Position numbers and translations under genes: made by a program. A stretch of 17,915 bases of DNA from CAZWBR01 sp964404205 (GTDB lineage: Bacteria; Bacteroidota; Bacteroidia; Bacteroidales; Prolixibacteraceae): NCBI GenBank assembly GCA_964404205.1, contig CAYOJD010000071.1, positions 1 to 17,915 on the forward strand, in the 5' to 3' direction. The notes under the pieces are model-generated. The model made no database searches. It saw only the letters and a list, made by a program, of their open reading frames with translations, and was not told where the DNA came from. The stretch's first letter is position 1. The number at the start of each line of letters is the position of its first letter. Of this stretch, positions 8,081 through 15,825 are shown piece by piece.

Positions 8081-9154
8081 TCAGTAATTGATTTCAAGAT
8101 CGTCGACCATCAGCGTACTGCCAATAGCTCCTGCAAATTTTGCCCCGTCGTAACTTGACGATGCGACAAAAGTAATATGACTTGGCAGGGCATACGAAAC
8201 GGAATCACCGGTAACATAGAGCCCATTCTCCGGTTTCATGTAATCGGGAAACGAACTGTCGAGCTTGCCATAATTGAATTTTACCGTTATCGTTTTAACT
8301 GTTTCGACAGTTTCGCTGCTACGGAACCAGGCCGTTGCCAATCTTTCGATTTTGCCTCCCTGACGGATTTCAAGATAAGCATAAATATCGCATGCATCGG
8401 GATAACTTAAAACATTGCCTTTCTTGTCTTTATTGGTTGTTCCGGGTTTATAGGTATATTTAATGGTGAATGAAGCTGCTCTTCCGACAAAAAGGGTCCC
8501 GAAATCGATGGCTTTTTGTGGATTGGCTGGGTCAATCTTATTAGGGTCGAACTTTCCGGTATAGATTGAGCCTGCAGAAATGGGCAAACCTACAACCGCA
8601 GAGAGTTTGCCATTATCGAGTGTTTGTAATTTTACCCCGTAGTTTTGACTGGCAAGTTCGAAGGGGGTGGCTGCGTACAATTTAAGCATATGTGTACCCG
8701 GATTACCGGTTCCCCAAATGGTCGAAGTAGCCGCTTCGCCAGGCTCATAATAACCGTCGGCTGTTTTGTACCAAAAGTTGAAATTACTGTTGGCCAACTG
8801 AGGTTCTGAAGTGGCAATGGCTGGGATCAACTTCCAGGTTACTGTTTTTCCACTTTCAGAGGTGACATTGATGGTCGCTTCATTGGACATATCCAGAAAG
8901 TCGCCAATCTTTTTATCGGCTGTTGCAAAAGTGGATAGTTCAAGTAATTTGATAGATACGGCCGAGATATCGACTCCGGCCGGCATCTCAATCGTAATGG
9001 TTTTGTTTGATTCGTCAATGCGCATAGCGGCCTGATTGGTTAGCTCTATATTTTTAATATTGGCATATTCCGATTTGCCGAAAAAGGTTTCTTCCATACA
9101 AGATGTGAAAATAAAGAGGCTTAGGATTATCGATGTAATGATTCTTTTTTTCAT
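8081..9154 (-). CDS. PCMD-type surface lipoprotein (putative carbohydrate metabolism domain)
   Basis: Probable lipoprotein of 357 residues: the N-terminus has a hydrophobic core ending in lipobox FTSC with Cys19. The following MEE resembles the Bacteroidota surface-export signal. Residues about 30-115 (EYANIKNIELTNQ to TVTWKLIPAI) look like a small beta-sandwich of the kind found before PCMD domains. The C-terminal part (about 120-357) has the features of the putative carbohydrate metabolism domain: an early FNFWYK segment, WGTGNPGT, and a closing VDDLEINY. The biochemical function of this family is not established, and the name reflects genomic association with glycan loci. It starts 4 bp after the stop of the upstream beta-barrel gene, so the two are almost certainly cotranscribed. 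Family call is fairly sure; function is unknown. Confidence 0.8.
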   Translation of the reverse strand: MKKRIITSIILSLFIFTSCMEETFFGKSEYANIKNIELTNQAAMRIDESNKTITIEMPAGVDISAVSIKLLELSTFATADKKIGDFLDMSNEATINVTSESGKTVTWKLIPAIATSEPQLANSNFNFWYKTADGYYEPGEAATSTIWGTGNPGTHMLKLYAATPFELASQNYGVKLQTLDNGKLSAVVGLPISAGSIYTGKFDPNKIDPANPQKAIDFGTLFVGRAASFTIKYTYKPGTTNKDKKGNVLSYPDACDIYAYLEIRQGGKIERLATAWFRSSETVETVKTITVKFNYGKLDSSFPDYMKPENGLYVTGDSVSYALPSHITFVASSSYDGAKFAGAIGSTLMVDDLEINY

Positions 9155-9158
9155 CTTC

Positions 9159-9917
9159 TTATTTTTTTTTAGGTTGAATAAAATAGGCTACTCCAACTTT
9201 CAATGATAAGAGGTTAATGTCGAAGTTCACATTGTGAGTCGTTTTTTTCGAATAATCAACATTGTTTTGACGTTGTTTTGATATTTTCAATTCGTATCCG
9301 ACCAAATTTTTCAACATCACTTCAATGGCAAAATTTTCGAGTGCAAAAAAGGTCACTCCGGCTCCAAGACCTGCCGAAAAGGTAAAATCTTTGCCGTATT
9401 TTCGGGTATAAACATCGACGTTTGAAATATCTTCAGATAGTGAGTTGGCAAATTTGGCCCCAAGTCCAATTTCAGTGAAAAAACTAAGCCGGTTGTTTTT
9501 GGTCAGTGGCACATAGCTTTTGATTACCGGTGAAAATGATAAATATTTTCGCATTGTTTGCCGGCTGACTGTATCGCCGCTGACATCGATATTTCCACCA
9601 AATTCGTCGCGTCCGAGCTCGAAATTCATTCCTGTCATAATATAATCTTTCAGGAAGTATCCTCCTTTGAACGTGATACTTGTAGTTTTATCAATTCCCG
9701 CAATCACTTTATCGAACCCTTTCGACGAGTTCTCGAGGTTACTGTTGGTCAAAGAAAAGGCAATTCCGCTATAATAGTTTCCTTTGGCAAAGGGCTTAAA
9801 ACCCTCTTCGTAATACTTGGTTAGGAGTTCGTATGGATTGAGGCTATCCTTTCTCTCCTGCGACATTCCCGAAGTAGTAATAAAAATTGTGATGATTAAC
9901 AGCGTAAAACATTTCAT
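9159..9917 (-). CDS. Outer-membrane beta-barrel protein (porin-family like)
   Basis: A 252-residue secreted protein with a signal peptide (hydrophobic residues 4-16, probable cleavage after SGMSQ, about residue 20). The mature part alternates polar and hydrophobic residues as in amphipathic beta strands, with paired aromatic/glycine segments such as NYYSGIAFSL, SITFKGGYFL, FFTEIGLGAKF and FTFSAGLGAGVTFF. This matches the small 8-10-stranded barrels annotated as outer-membrane beta-barrel domain proteins. The last strand LKVGVAYFI is followed by QPKKK instead of ending on an aromatic residue. It is the first gene of a two-gene unit with the PCMD lipoprotein. No transport function can be assigned; a role as structural or anchoring partner of the lipoprotein is a guess. 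Confidence 0.75.
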   Translation of the reverse strand: MKCFTLLIITIFITTSGMSQERKDSLNPYELLTKYYEEGFKPFAKGNYYSGIAFSLTNSNLENSSKGFDKVIAGIDKTTSITFKGGYFLKDYIMTGMNFELGRDEFGGNIDVSGDTVSRQTMRKYLSFSPVIKSYVPLTKNNRLSFFTEIGLGAKFANSLSEDISNVDVYTRKYGKDFTFSAGLGAGVTFFALENFAIEVMLKNLVGYELKISKQRQNNVDYSKKTTHNVNFDINLLSLKVGVAYFIQPKKK

Positions 9918-9941
9918 TGTTAATTAGATTAAAAATTAAAC

Positions 9942-9949
9942 TAAAGATA
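9942..9949 (-). promoter_or_regulatory. Candidate -7 element for the beta-barrel/PCMD unit
   Basis: Read on the minus strand, TATCTTTA matches TAnnTTTG at all but the last base. It lies about 25 bases before the ATG at 9917, predicting a leader of about 17 bases. No convincing -33 element is present. Confidence 0.35.
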
Positions 9950-9995
9950 GTAACAAACAGTATTTTTTTTTGTTTAATGCGGTGTTTATTTTATG

Positions 9996-10029
9996 AAAAA
10001 AAACCATTGCAATAAAACTGCAATGGTTT
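9996..10029 (-). terminator. Intrinsic terminator after the Gfo/Idh/MocA gene
   Basis: AAACCATTGCA (10001-10011) and TGCAATGGTTT (10019-10029) form a perfect 11-bp stem with a 7-base loop. On the minus strand the stem is followed by a run of T (plus-strand A residues from 9996), the arrangement expected 25 bases after the stop of the gene at 10054. Confidence 0.88.
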
Positions 10030-10053
10030 ACTATTTATTTTAAAAAATGAAGT

Positions 10054-11370
10054 TTAAATTTTCGGAAGCTCCCACGGTGCCCTGTAGTTGGCTTTGATAT
10101 AGGTATCGGCCTTTTTGTCGTCAATAAATTTTTGATTCTCGCCATCCCAATACACCTGTCGGCCAAGCCGGTAGGCGATATTCCCCAACTGGGCAATACG
10201 GGCAATATGGGCACCAATTTCGATATCGCAGTTGGGTTTTTCGCGGGTTTTGATACATTCGAGGAAATTTTTCACGTGTAAATCGAGCCCTTTGCCACTT
10301 CCTTTCTGTAACGGAACGGCCTGCATCTCTTTTTTTGCTGATACACTCGATGTTTCCGGAATTACTTCCCAACCGTTGCGGTCAACAACCAATGTTCCAT
10401 ATTCTCCGATAAAGGCAACACCATGTCCGCGACCATAATTCTGACCGTAAATACCAATCGTATGGTCCCAAACCAGATTAAAATCGCCAAAATCGTAGAT
10501 GGCCATCATCGTATCGGGGGTTTCCATTGCATCGGCAGGGAAGGCATATTTGCCCCCCGAAGCCATCACCGATTTGGGTACATAACGGTTCATGCCATAA
10601 AGGGCATAGTCGAGCAGATGGACACCCCAGTCGGTCATCAGACCACCGGCATAGTCCCAAAACCAGCGGAAGGTAAAGTGGAAGCGGTTTTGATTGAAGG
10701 GTCTCAGTGGGGCAGGTCCCAACCACATGTTGTAATTCACCCCGGCCGGAGGATTGGAATCAGCAACAACCGGTATCGTTCCTTTCCAACCAACATACGA
10801 CCATGCACGTGTGGAACGAACCCGGCCTAACTGGCCACTGTGCACATAATCGACAGCATTTTTCCAGTGCGGGTCGCTGCGTTGCCATTGATTGACCTGT
10901 ACCACTCGATTGTATTTTTGCGCCGCTTTAACCATTAGGTTGCATTCTTCGATTGAGTTGGCCAACGGTTTTTCACAATAAACATCTTTGCCAGTCTGGC
11001 AGGCATATATCATGGGCAAACAGTGCCAATGGTCTGGAGTACCAACTATTACTACATCAATATCTTTGCGATCCATCACCCTGCGAAAATCTTCATATAA
11101 ATCGGGCTTTTTCCCTGTTTTCTTTTCGACTTCGGCAGCCCTTTCCTGCAAAATATTGTTGTCTACATCGCAAAGTGCGGCACATTCTACACCCGGCTGA
11201 TCCAGAAATGCAGTTAAATCTGAAAATCCCATCCCTTTGCAGCCAATCAGGGCTACGGTAACTTTATCGTTGGGCGATATCGCCCCGGCTTTCATCACCG
11301 TTGGGAAAGCAGCCACAGCCGATGCCGTTACGGCAGCATTTCGAATAAATGTTCTGCGGTTTGTTGTCAT
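10054..11370 (-). CDS. Tat-exported Gfo/Idh/MocA-family oxidoreductase
   Basis: NAD(P)-dependent oxidoreductase-fold protein of 438 residues, probably acting on a sugar or sugar-like substrate in the periplasm. The N-terminus NRRTFIRNAAV (4-14) followed by an Ala-rich hydrophobic stretch is a twin-arginine signal, implying export after folding with its cofactor. The Rossmann domain shows VALIGCKGMG (39-48), CDVD (67-70), TPDHWH (111-116) and the family signature CEKPLA (132-137). The C-terminal domain carries GGLMTDWGVHLLD (242-254), common in Bacteroidota members. Some exported relatives are GH109 glycosidases that use NAD, and this possibility cannot be excluded. It is monocistronic: a terminator follows, and an operator-like palindrome lies about 45 bp upstream. 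Family is certain; substrate is unknown. Confidence 0.93.
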   Translation of the reverse strand: MTTNRRTFIRNAAVTASAVAAFPTVMKAGAISPNDKVTVALIGCKGMGFSDLTAFLDQPGVECAALCDVDNNILQERAAEVEKKTGKKPDLYEDFRRVMDRKDIDVVIVGTPDHWHCLPMIYACQTGKDVYCEKPLANSIEECNLMVKAAQKYNRVVQVNQWQRSDPHWKNAVDYVHSGQLGRVRSTRAWSYVGWKGTIPVVADSNPPAGVNYNMWLGPAPLRPFNQNRFHFTFRWFWDYAGGLMTDWGVHLLDYALYGMNRYVPKSVMASGGKYAFPADAMETPDTMMAIYDFGDFNLVWDHTIGIYGQNYGRGHGVAFIGEYGTLVVDRNGWEVIPETSSVSAKKEMQAVPLQKGSGKGLDLHVKNFLECIKTREKPNCDIEIGAHIARIAQLGNIAYRLGRQVYWDGENQKFIDDKKADTYIKANYRAPWELPKI

Positions 11371-11413
11371 TTTTTTAGTTTGATAAGAATGATTTGTGCA
11401 AATAATTTTCCTG

Positions 11414-11437
11414 TAACGTTAACGGTATCGTAAACGG
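11414..11437. promoter_or_regulatory. Possible operator upstream of the Gfo/Idh/MocA gene
   Basis: TAACGTTA (11414-11421) is a perfect palindrome centred on CG, and the related 9-mers CGTTAACGG (11417-11425) and CGTAAACGG (11429-11437) lie 12 bp apart. CG-centred palindromes are typical of LacI-family operators. The site is 44-67 bp before the start at 11370, on the promoter side of that gene. This is motif resemblance only; no regulator gene is in the window. Confidence 0.25.
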
Positions 11438-11487
11438 AGTTGAAAGGTAGAAAAAAATAAACTAATTCTCTCTTCTCAAGTGAAAAA

Positions 11488-14400
11488 TCATGCGTTGGCT
11501 ATTGTTTCCCGAGTTGCTGACAAGAGGGCAAATGCCGTTGAAATGGAATCGATGTTTTTGAAACTGATACTTAGCTTTCCTTTAGATTCCTTCACAGCGC
11601 ATTGTTTGGGGTGCTGCAAAATCCATTGCATCATCTGTTGAAAAGAGGCAGTCTTGTAATAGCTCGATTTGGGATCAGATGGCAGGTAGCAAATCATCTT
11701 ACTCTCTTTCAGTGTGATGCGTTCGAAGTTGAGCTTAATGGCAACATTTCGTAACCTGACAACATTGAGCAATTCTTTGGCTGGAGCAGGAATTGGGCCG
11801 AAGCGGTCGGTCAGATTGGTTTCGAAGAGTCGCAATGCCTCTTCGTTTTCGATATTGTCGAGTTCGCGGTAGAGCAACATTCGTTCCGAAATACTCGAAA
11901 TGTACTCATCAGGAAAGAGTAGTTCCAGATCCGTATCGATATTGCAGTCGTTTACATACTTGACATCGAGGAAAGCTTGTTGGACATCGTCATTTTCGTC
12001 GGCAAAGAGATCGGCAAATTCGTCGTTACGGAGTTCAAAAATGGCTTCGTTCAGAATTCGGTGATAAGCTTCGAATCCGATATCAGCAATAAAGCCGCTC
12101 TGTTCGGCACCCAGCAGGTTTCCTGTTCCCCGGATATCCAAATCTTGCATGGCTAAATTGAACCCGCTGCCAATTTCGGAAAACTCCTCAATAGCTTGTA
12201 GGCGGCGGCGTGCTTCGGTGGTCATGGCCGAATAGGGTGGTGCCAGCAGGTAGCAGAATGCTTTTTTGTTTGATCGCCCAACCCGTCCGCGCAACTGATG
12301 CAGTTCGCTAAGTCCAAAGTTTTGTGCATGATTGATAATGATGGTGTTGGCATTCGGAATATCAAGCCCCGACTCGATAATGGTGGTGGCAACCAATACA
12401 TCAAAATCGCCACTGATAAAATCAAGCATCACTTTCTCGAGTTTGTCGCCCTCCATTTGTCCGTGTCCGACAATGGTTTTAACCTGCGGACAAAGCTTTT
12501 TGATTAGCGTTTCCAGTTCGTAGATGTTACTGACCCTGTTGTTGATAACAAAAACCTGTCCACCGCGGCTTACTTCGTAATTGATGGCGTCGCGGATAAT
12601 CTCTTCGTTAAATCCATGCACTTCAGTTGCAATTGGATAGCGGTTTGGCGGTGGTGTACTGATAATGGAAAGGTCGCGGGCTCCCATTAACGAAAATTGC
12701 AAGGTCCTTGGTATTGGGGTAGCCGTTAAGGTAAGTGTGTCAACATTAACCTTCAGATGTTTCAGTTTTTCCTTTACTGAAACGCCAAAGCGTTGTTCTT
12801 CATCTATGATTAATAATCCTAAATCTTTGAATTTTATATCCTTGCCAATCAATTTGTGTGTTCCGATGATGATATCCACTTTCCCGTCGGCCAAATCTTT
12901 GATAACCTGTTTCGATTCGCCGGCATGCCGTAACCGGCTGATGTGTTCAATACGGCAGGGAAAGTCTTTCAAACGGTCGGAAAAGGTTTTATAGTGTTGC
13001 AATGCCAAAATGGTTGTAGGCACCAGAATAGCCACCTGTTTGCTGTCGGTTACCGCTTTAAATGCGGCCCTGATGGCTACTTCGGTTTTGCCAAAGCCAA
13101 CATCTCCGCAAATCAGCCTGTCCATCGGAACCGTTTTTTCCATGTCTTCTTTCACCGCAATGGTGGCTTTCAACTGGTCGGGGGTATCTTCGTAAATAAA
13201 GCTGGCTTCGAGTTCTTGCTGAAGATAGGAGTCGGGCGCGAAGGCAAAGCCCTGCTCCAGTTTACGTTTGGCGTAAAGAGCAATCAGTTCTCGGGCAATA
13301 TCTTTAACCTTGCTTTTGGTCTTGTTTTTTAGGTTTTGCCATGCTGCGGTGCCCAGTTTGTTTACCGATGGCTCCTGACCCTCTTTCCCTTTAAATTTCG
13401 AAATACGGTGCAGCGAGTGTATGCTCACCAGCAACGAGTCGTTGTCGCGATATATTAACCGAATTGCTTCCTGAACCTTGCCATTGGCTTCAGTTTTGAC
13501 CAGACCTGCAAATTTACCAATCCCATGATCGATGTGAACTACATAGTCACCTGGATGAAGTTTGCTCAGTTCTTTCAGTGTTATAGCCTGTCGTGAAGGT
13601 TTTTTCGAACGAAGTTTAAACCGGTGATACCGTTCGAAGATTTGGTGGTCGTTGTAACAGCAAATCTTCAGGTCGTGATCGATAAACCCCTCTTGCAATG
13701 CAAATGGCAGACTGTCAAATTTTTGTGGATCTCCCTTGTCATCGAAAATAGCGTGTAGCCGTTCAATCTGTTTCGGGCTGGAGGAAAGGATAATATTGCG
13801 GTAGCCTTTTAACCTGTTTTCTTTGAGGTTAGCCCCAAGTAGGTCGAAATTTTTATTGAACGTGGGTTGAGGCGAAGTGTTGAATGTTATTTCAGTAGCA
13901 TCTTCCAACAGAAAGGAGTTGCCCAGCTCGATGCAGATAAACTTTTGTATAGCCTCATTTAACTCATTTTCAGTGATAATTAGCTTATCTTGATTGTTCT
14001 TTGGGTGGTTGGCAGCAATTTCGGTAGCCAACCCTTTGCTTCTTTCGAGCAGAAAACGAAAATTATCGGCTAGTAAACAGGTATCGGCAGACAGAAATTC
14101 AAAAAATGATACGCGAAGCTCGTCTTTAAGCCCCTCTTGAATATTGGGTATAATGGCTACACGGCTCAGGTTTTCTTTCGAAATCTGATCTTCGATATCG
14201 AAGGTTCGGATGGAATCAATTTCGTCGCCAAAGAAGTCGACACGATAAGGATCTTCATTCGAAAATGAGAAGATATCAACAATCGAGCCCCTGATTGAAT
14301 ATTGTCCGGGTTCGTAGACAAATTCAACCCGTTCAAAACCATATTCGTTCAGTACTTCATTGATAAAGGCAATCGAAAGCCGCTCGCCGGTGCGGATAAG

Positions 14401-14832
14401 CAGTGTATGTTTCTCCAATCCGCTGCCCGAAAGCACTTTTTCGGCAATGGCCTCAGGATAGGTAACCACGATATATTTCTCTTCATTCTGAACCAGTTTG
14501 TTCAAAATGTCGGTGCGAAGAATGATATTTTCGCTTTCGGTTTTTTCAGTCAGAATACCGCGTCGGTATGATGAGGGAAAAAAAAGAATTTGTTCTTCAA
14601 ACCCCAGCGCGTGAAGGTTGTCGTAAAAATAGGCTGCCTCTTCACGATCGTTCATTACAATAACCATCTGTTTCGTAAGTAGTTGGTAAAGTGTAGCCGT
14701 AACCACCGATGGTGCAGATCCCGACAACCCATTTAAAATAAAGGACGGAGCGTTGGCCTGTTTGAGCTCATTGGCTAACCCGGTTATCTCAGTATGGGTA
14801 GAGTATAGTTGTAAAAAATCGTTGAGTTCCAA
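11488..14832 (-). CDS. mfd: Transcription-repair coupling factor Mfd
   Basis: ATP-driven DNA translocase that removes RNA polymerase stalled at lesions and recruits the UvrA/UvrB excision machinery. It has 1114 residues, close to the usual length. The N-terminal part (about 1-340) is the UvrB-homology region. The RNA-polymerase-interacting CarD-like domain begins at LHPGDYVVH (425-433). The SF2 motor has Walker A GDVGFGKT (576-583), DEEQ (677-680), TATPIPRT, and the helicase motif VI segment QLRGRVGRS. The TRCF C-terminal domain follows. The first codon is TTG: no ATG or GTG occurs upstream in frame before a stop near 14970, and the next internal Met is residue 55, inside the conserved fold. 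The TTG places ELNDFLQLYSTH at the N-terminus, as in other Bacteroidota Mfd proteins. It appears to be transcribed alone. Confidence 0.97.
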   Translation of the reverse strand: MELNDFLQLYSTHTEITGLANELKQANAPSFILNGLSGSAPSVVTATLYQLLTKQMVIVMNDREEAAYFYDNLHALGFEEQILFFPSSYRRGILTEKTESENIILRTDILNKLVQNEEKYIVVTYPEAIAEKVLSGSGLEKHTLLIRTGERLSIAFINEVLNEYGFERVEFVYEPGQYSIRGSIVDIFSFSNEDPYRVDFFGDEIDSIRTFDIEDQISKENLSRVAIIPNIQEGLKDELRVSFFEFLSADTCLLADNFRFLLERSKGLATEIAANHPKNNQDKLIITENELNEAIQKFICIELGNSFLLEDATEITFNTSPQPTFNKNFDLLGANLKENRLKGYRNIILSSSPKQIERLHAIFDDKGDPQKFDSLPFALQEGFIDHDLKICCYNDHQIFERYHRFKLRSKKPSRQAITLKELSKLHPGDYVVHIDHGIGKFAGLVKTEANGKVQEAIRLIYRDNDSLLVSIHSLHRISKFKGKEGQEPSVNKLGTAAWQNLKNKTKSKVKDIARELIALYAKRKLEQGFAFAPDSYLQQELEASFIYEDTPDQLKATIAVKEDMEKTVPMDRLICGDVGFGKTEVAIRAAFKAVTDSKQVAILVPTTILALQHYKTFSDRLKDFPCRIEHISRLRHAGESKQVIKDLADGKVDIIIGTHKLIGKDIKFKDLGLLIIDEEQRFGVSVKEKLKHLKVNVDTLTLTATPIPRTLQFSLMGARDLSIISTPPPNRYPIATEVHGFNEEIIRDAINYEVSRGGQVFVINNRVSNIYELETLIKKLCPQVKTIVGHGQMEGDKLEKVMLDFISGDFDVLVATTIIESGLDIPNANTIIINHAQNFGLSELHQLRGRVGRSNKKAFCYLLAPPYSAMTTEARRRLQAIEEFSEIGSGFNLAMQDLDIRGTGNLLGAEQSGFIADIGFEAYHRILNEAIFELRNDEFADLFADENDDVQQAFLDVKYVNDCNIDTDLELLFPDEYISSISERMLLYRELDNIENEEALRLFETNLTDRFGPIPAPAKELLNVVRLRNVAIKLNFERITLKESKMICYLPSDPKSSYYKTASFQQMMQWILQHPKQCAVKESKGKLSISFKNIDSISTAFALLSATRETIANA

Positions 14833-14858
14833 TTGATAACTTAATTCTTTTGCGTCGT

Positions 14859-14866
14859 CAAAATTA
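14859..14866 (-). promoter_or_regulatory. -7 promoter element of mfd
   Basis: On the minus strand TAATTTTG matches TAnnTTTG exactly and lies 26 bases before the TTG start at 14832. The predicted leader is about 20 bases, which supports TTG as the true start codon. A -33 TTTG is not evident. Confidence 0.5.
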
Positions 14867-15042
14867 AAAAAAGAAAAGAGCTGTTGTCGAAGCGCAGGTA
14901 TTTTTTCTTGATTATTTGTCGGGCTAATGGTTGGATATTTTTTTGAGTTTCTTAGACCGATTCTGAATTACACGAACATGAACTTTGTCGCCTAAAAAAC
15001 AAGGTGGAATAACCATATTTGTATAAGAAACGACCTCGATTT

Positions 15043-15402
15043 ATGAATGATAAACAACTTAAACTGAGCGATATTGTAACAATGCTCGAGGGAAAGGTGA
15101 TTTGCGGCGATGCCTTTTTAGAGCGGGCTGTTTCGCATGGTTTTGCTTCGGATTTGCTGAGCGATGTGCTTACAATGGATAGTCATGATGTACTGTGGCT
15201 TACAGGACTTAGCAATTTGCAAACCATCAGAACAGCCGAGATGGCCGATATCAGTCAAATAGTGCTGGTTCGCGACAAAGTTGCCTCGCCTGAGATGTTG
15301 GAACTGGCAAAAGAAAATCATATTGTATTGATTCAAACCCGCTTGTCGATGTTTCGATCGGTTGGCTTACTCTATCAGGCTGGATTAAGTCCGGTTTTTT
15401 GA
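15043..15402 (+). CDS. DRTGG-domain protein, first copy
   Basis: A 119-residue protein made up of essentially a single DRTGG-type domain, a small alpha/beta fold otherwise found in phosphotransacetylase and CBS-domain proteins and of unknown biochemical role. Visible landmarks are the N-terminal LKLSDIVTML segment, GFASDLLSDVLT in mid-domain, the strand DVLWLTG, ISQIVLVRDKVASPEMLELA, and the closing ENHIVLIQTRLSMFRSVGLL. The ATG at 15043 was chosen over an in-frame TTG at 15019, whose eight extra residues are basic and unlike the family. CATATTTG at 15014-15021 is a one-mismatch -7 element that would just precede the ATG. It opens a five-gene operon and is followed after 3 bp by the ATPase. 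Domain call is good; function is unknown. Confidence 0.82.
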   Translation: MNDKQLKLSDIVTMLEGKVICGDAFLERAVSHGFASDLLSDVLTMDSHDVLWLTGLSNLQTIRTAEMADISQIVLVRDKVASPEMLELAKENHIVLIQTRLSMFRSVGLLYQAGLSPVF

Positions 15403-15405
15403 ACG

Positions 15406-15822
15406 ATGATGCACTTCGAATACAAGGTAACAGGAGGCGATTTTACCGGAGCCGGTTACGCTTCGAGCCAGCTAAAAAAGTTATTGAAACAGCTTGGCGT
15501 TGATCCTCGTGTGATAAAGCGGGCTGTAATTGCCCTTTACGAAGCCGAAGTCAATATTGTGGCCCATGCCAGAAAAGGGATTATCAAGATAGATATTGAT
15601 AAAGATCAAGTAAAGATGATTTTGGACGACGAAGGTCCTGGAATTGCAGATATTTCAATGGCTATGCAAAAAGGATATTCGACAGCATCGGAAACGGTGC
15701 GTGCTATGGGTTTTGGAGCCGGAATGGGCTTGCCCAATATCAGCGACAATGCCGATTTTTTTAACATCAAAAGTACTCCCGGAGTGGGAACACAACTGGA
15801 GATTAAGGTTCAATTCAAATAA
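15406..15822 (+). CDS. Stand-alone GHKL-type ATP-binding protein (anti-sigma/histidine-kinase-like ATPase)
   Basis: A 138-residue protein consisting only of a Bergerat-fold ATPase domain, of the kind found in anti-sigma factors such as SpoIIAB/RsbW and in histidine kinases. The N-box is EAEVN (46-50) with the metal-binding Glu and Asn in place. The G1 box is DDEGPGI (74-80), the G2 box GFGAGMGLPNI (102-112), and the last box GVGT (126-129). There is no sensor, dimerisation or phosphoacceptor-His domain, so any phosphorylation target must be another protein. It lies 3 bp from its neighbours on both sides, pointing to translational coupling and a shared complex or pathway with the Fe-S protein. 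An alternative start at 15409 differs by one residue. ATP binding is very likely; kinase activity and target are inference. Confidence 0.9.
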   Translation: MMHFEYKVTGGDFTGAGYASSQLKKLLKQLGVDPRVIKRAVIALYEAEVNIVAHARKGIIKIDIDKDQVKMILDDEGPGIADISMAMQKGYSTASETVRAMGFGAGMGLPNISDNADFFNIKSTPGVGTQLEIKVQFK

Positions 15823-15825
15823 GTC

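Noticed and set aside
9957..9972. Run of nine T residues considered as a phase-variation tract or a terminator
   Set aside because: It lies outside coding sequence, is not preceded by a stem on the plus strand, and no gene on that strand ends here.
15019..15042. TTG start giving a longer first DRTGG protein
   Set aside because: An ATG eight codons downstream gives a domain-length protein, and the extra residues overlap a promoter-like sequence.
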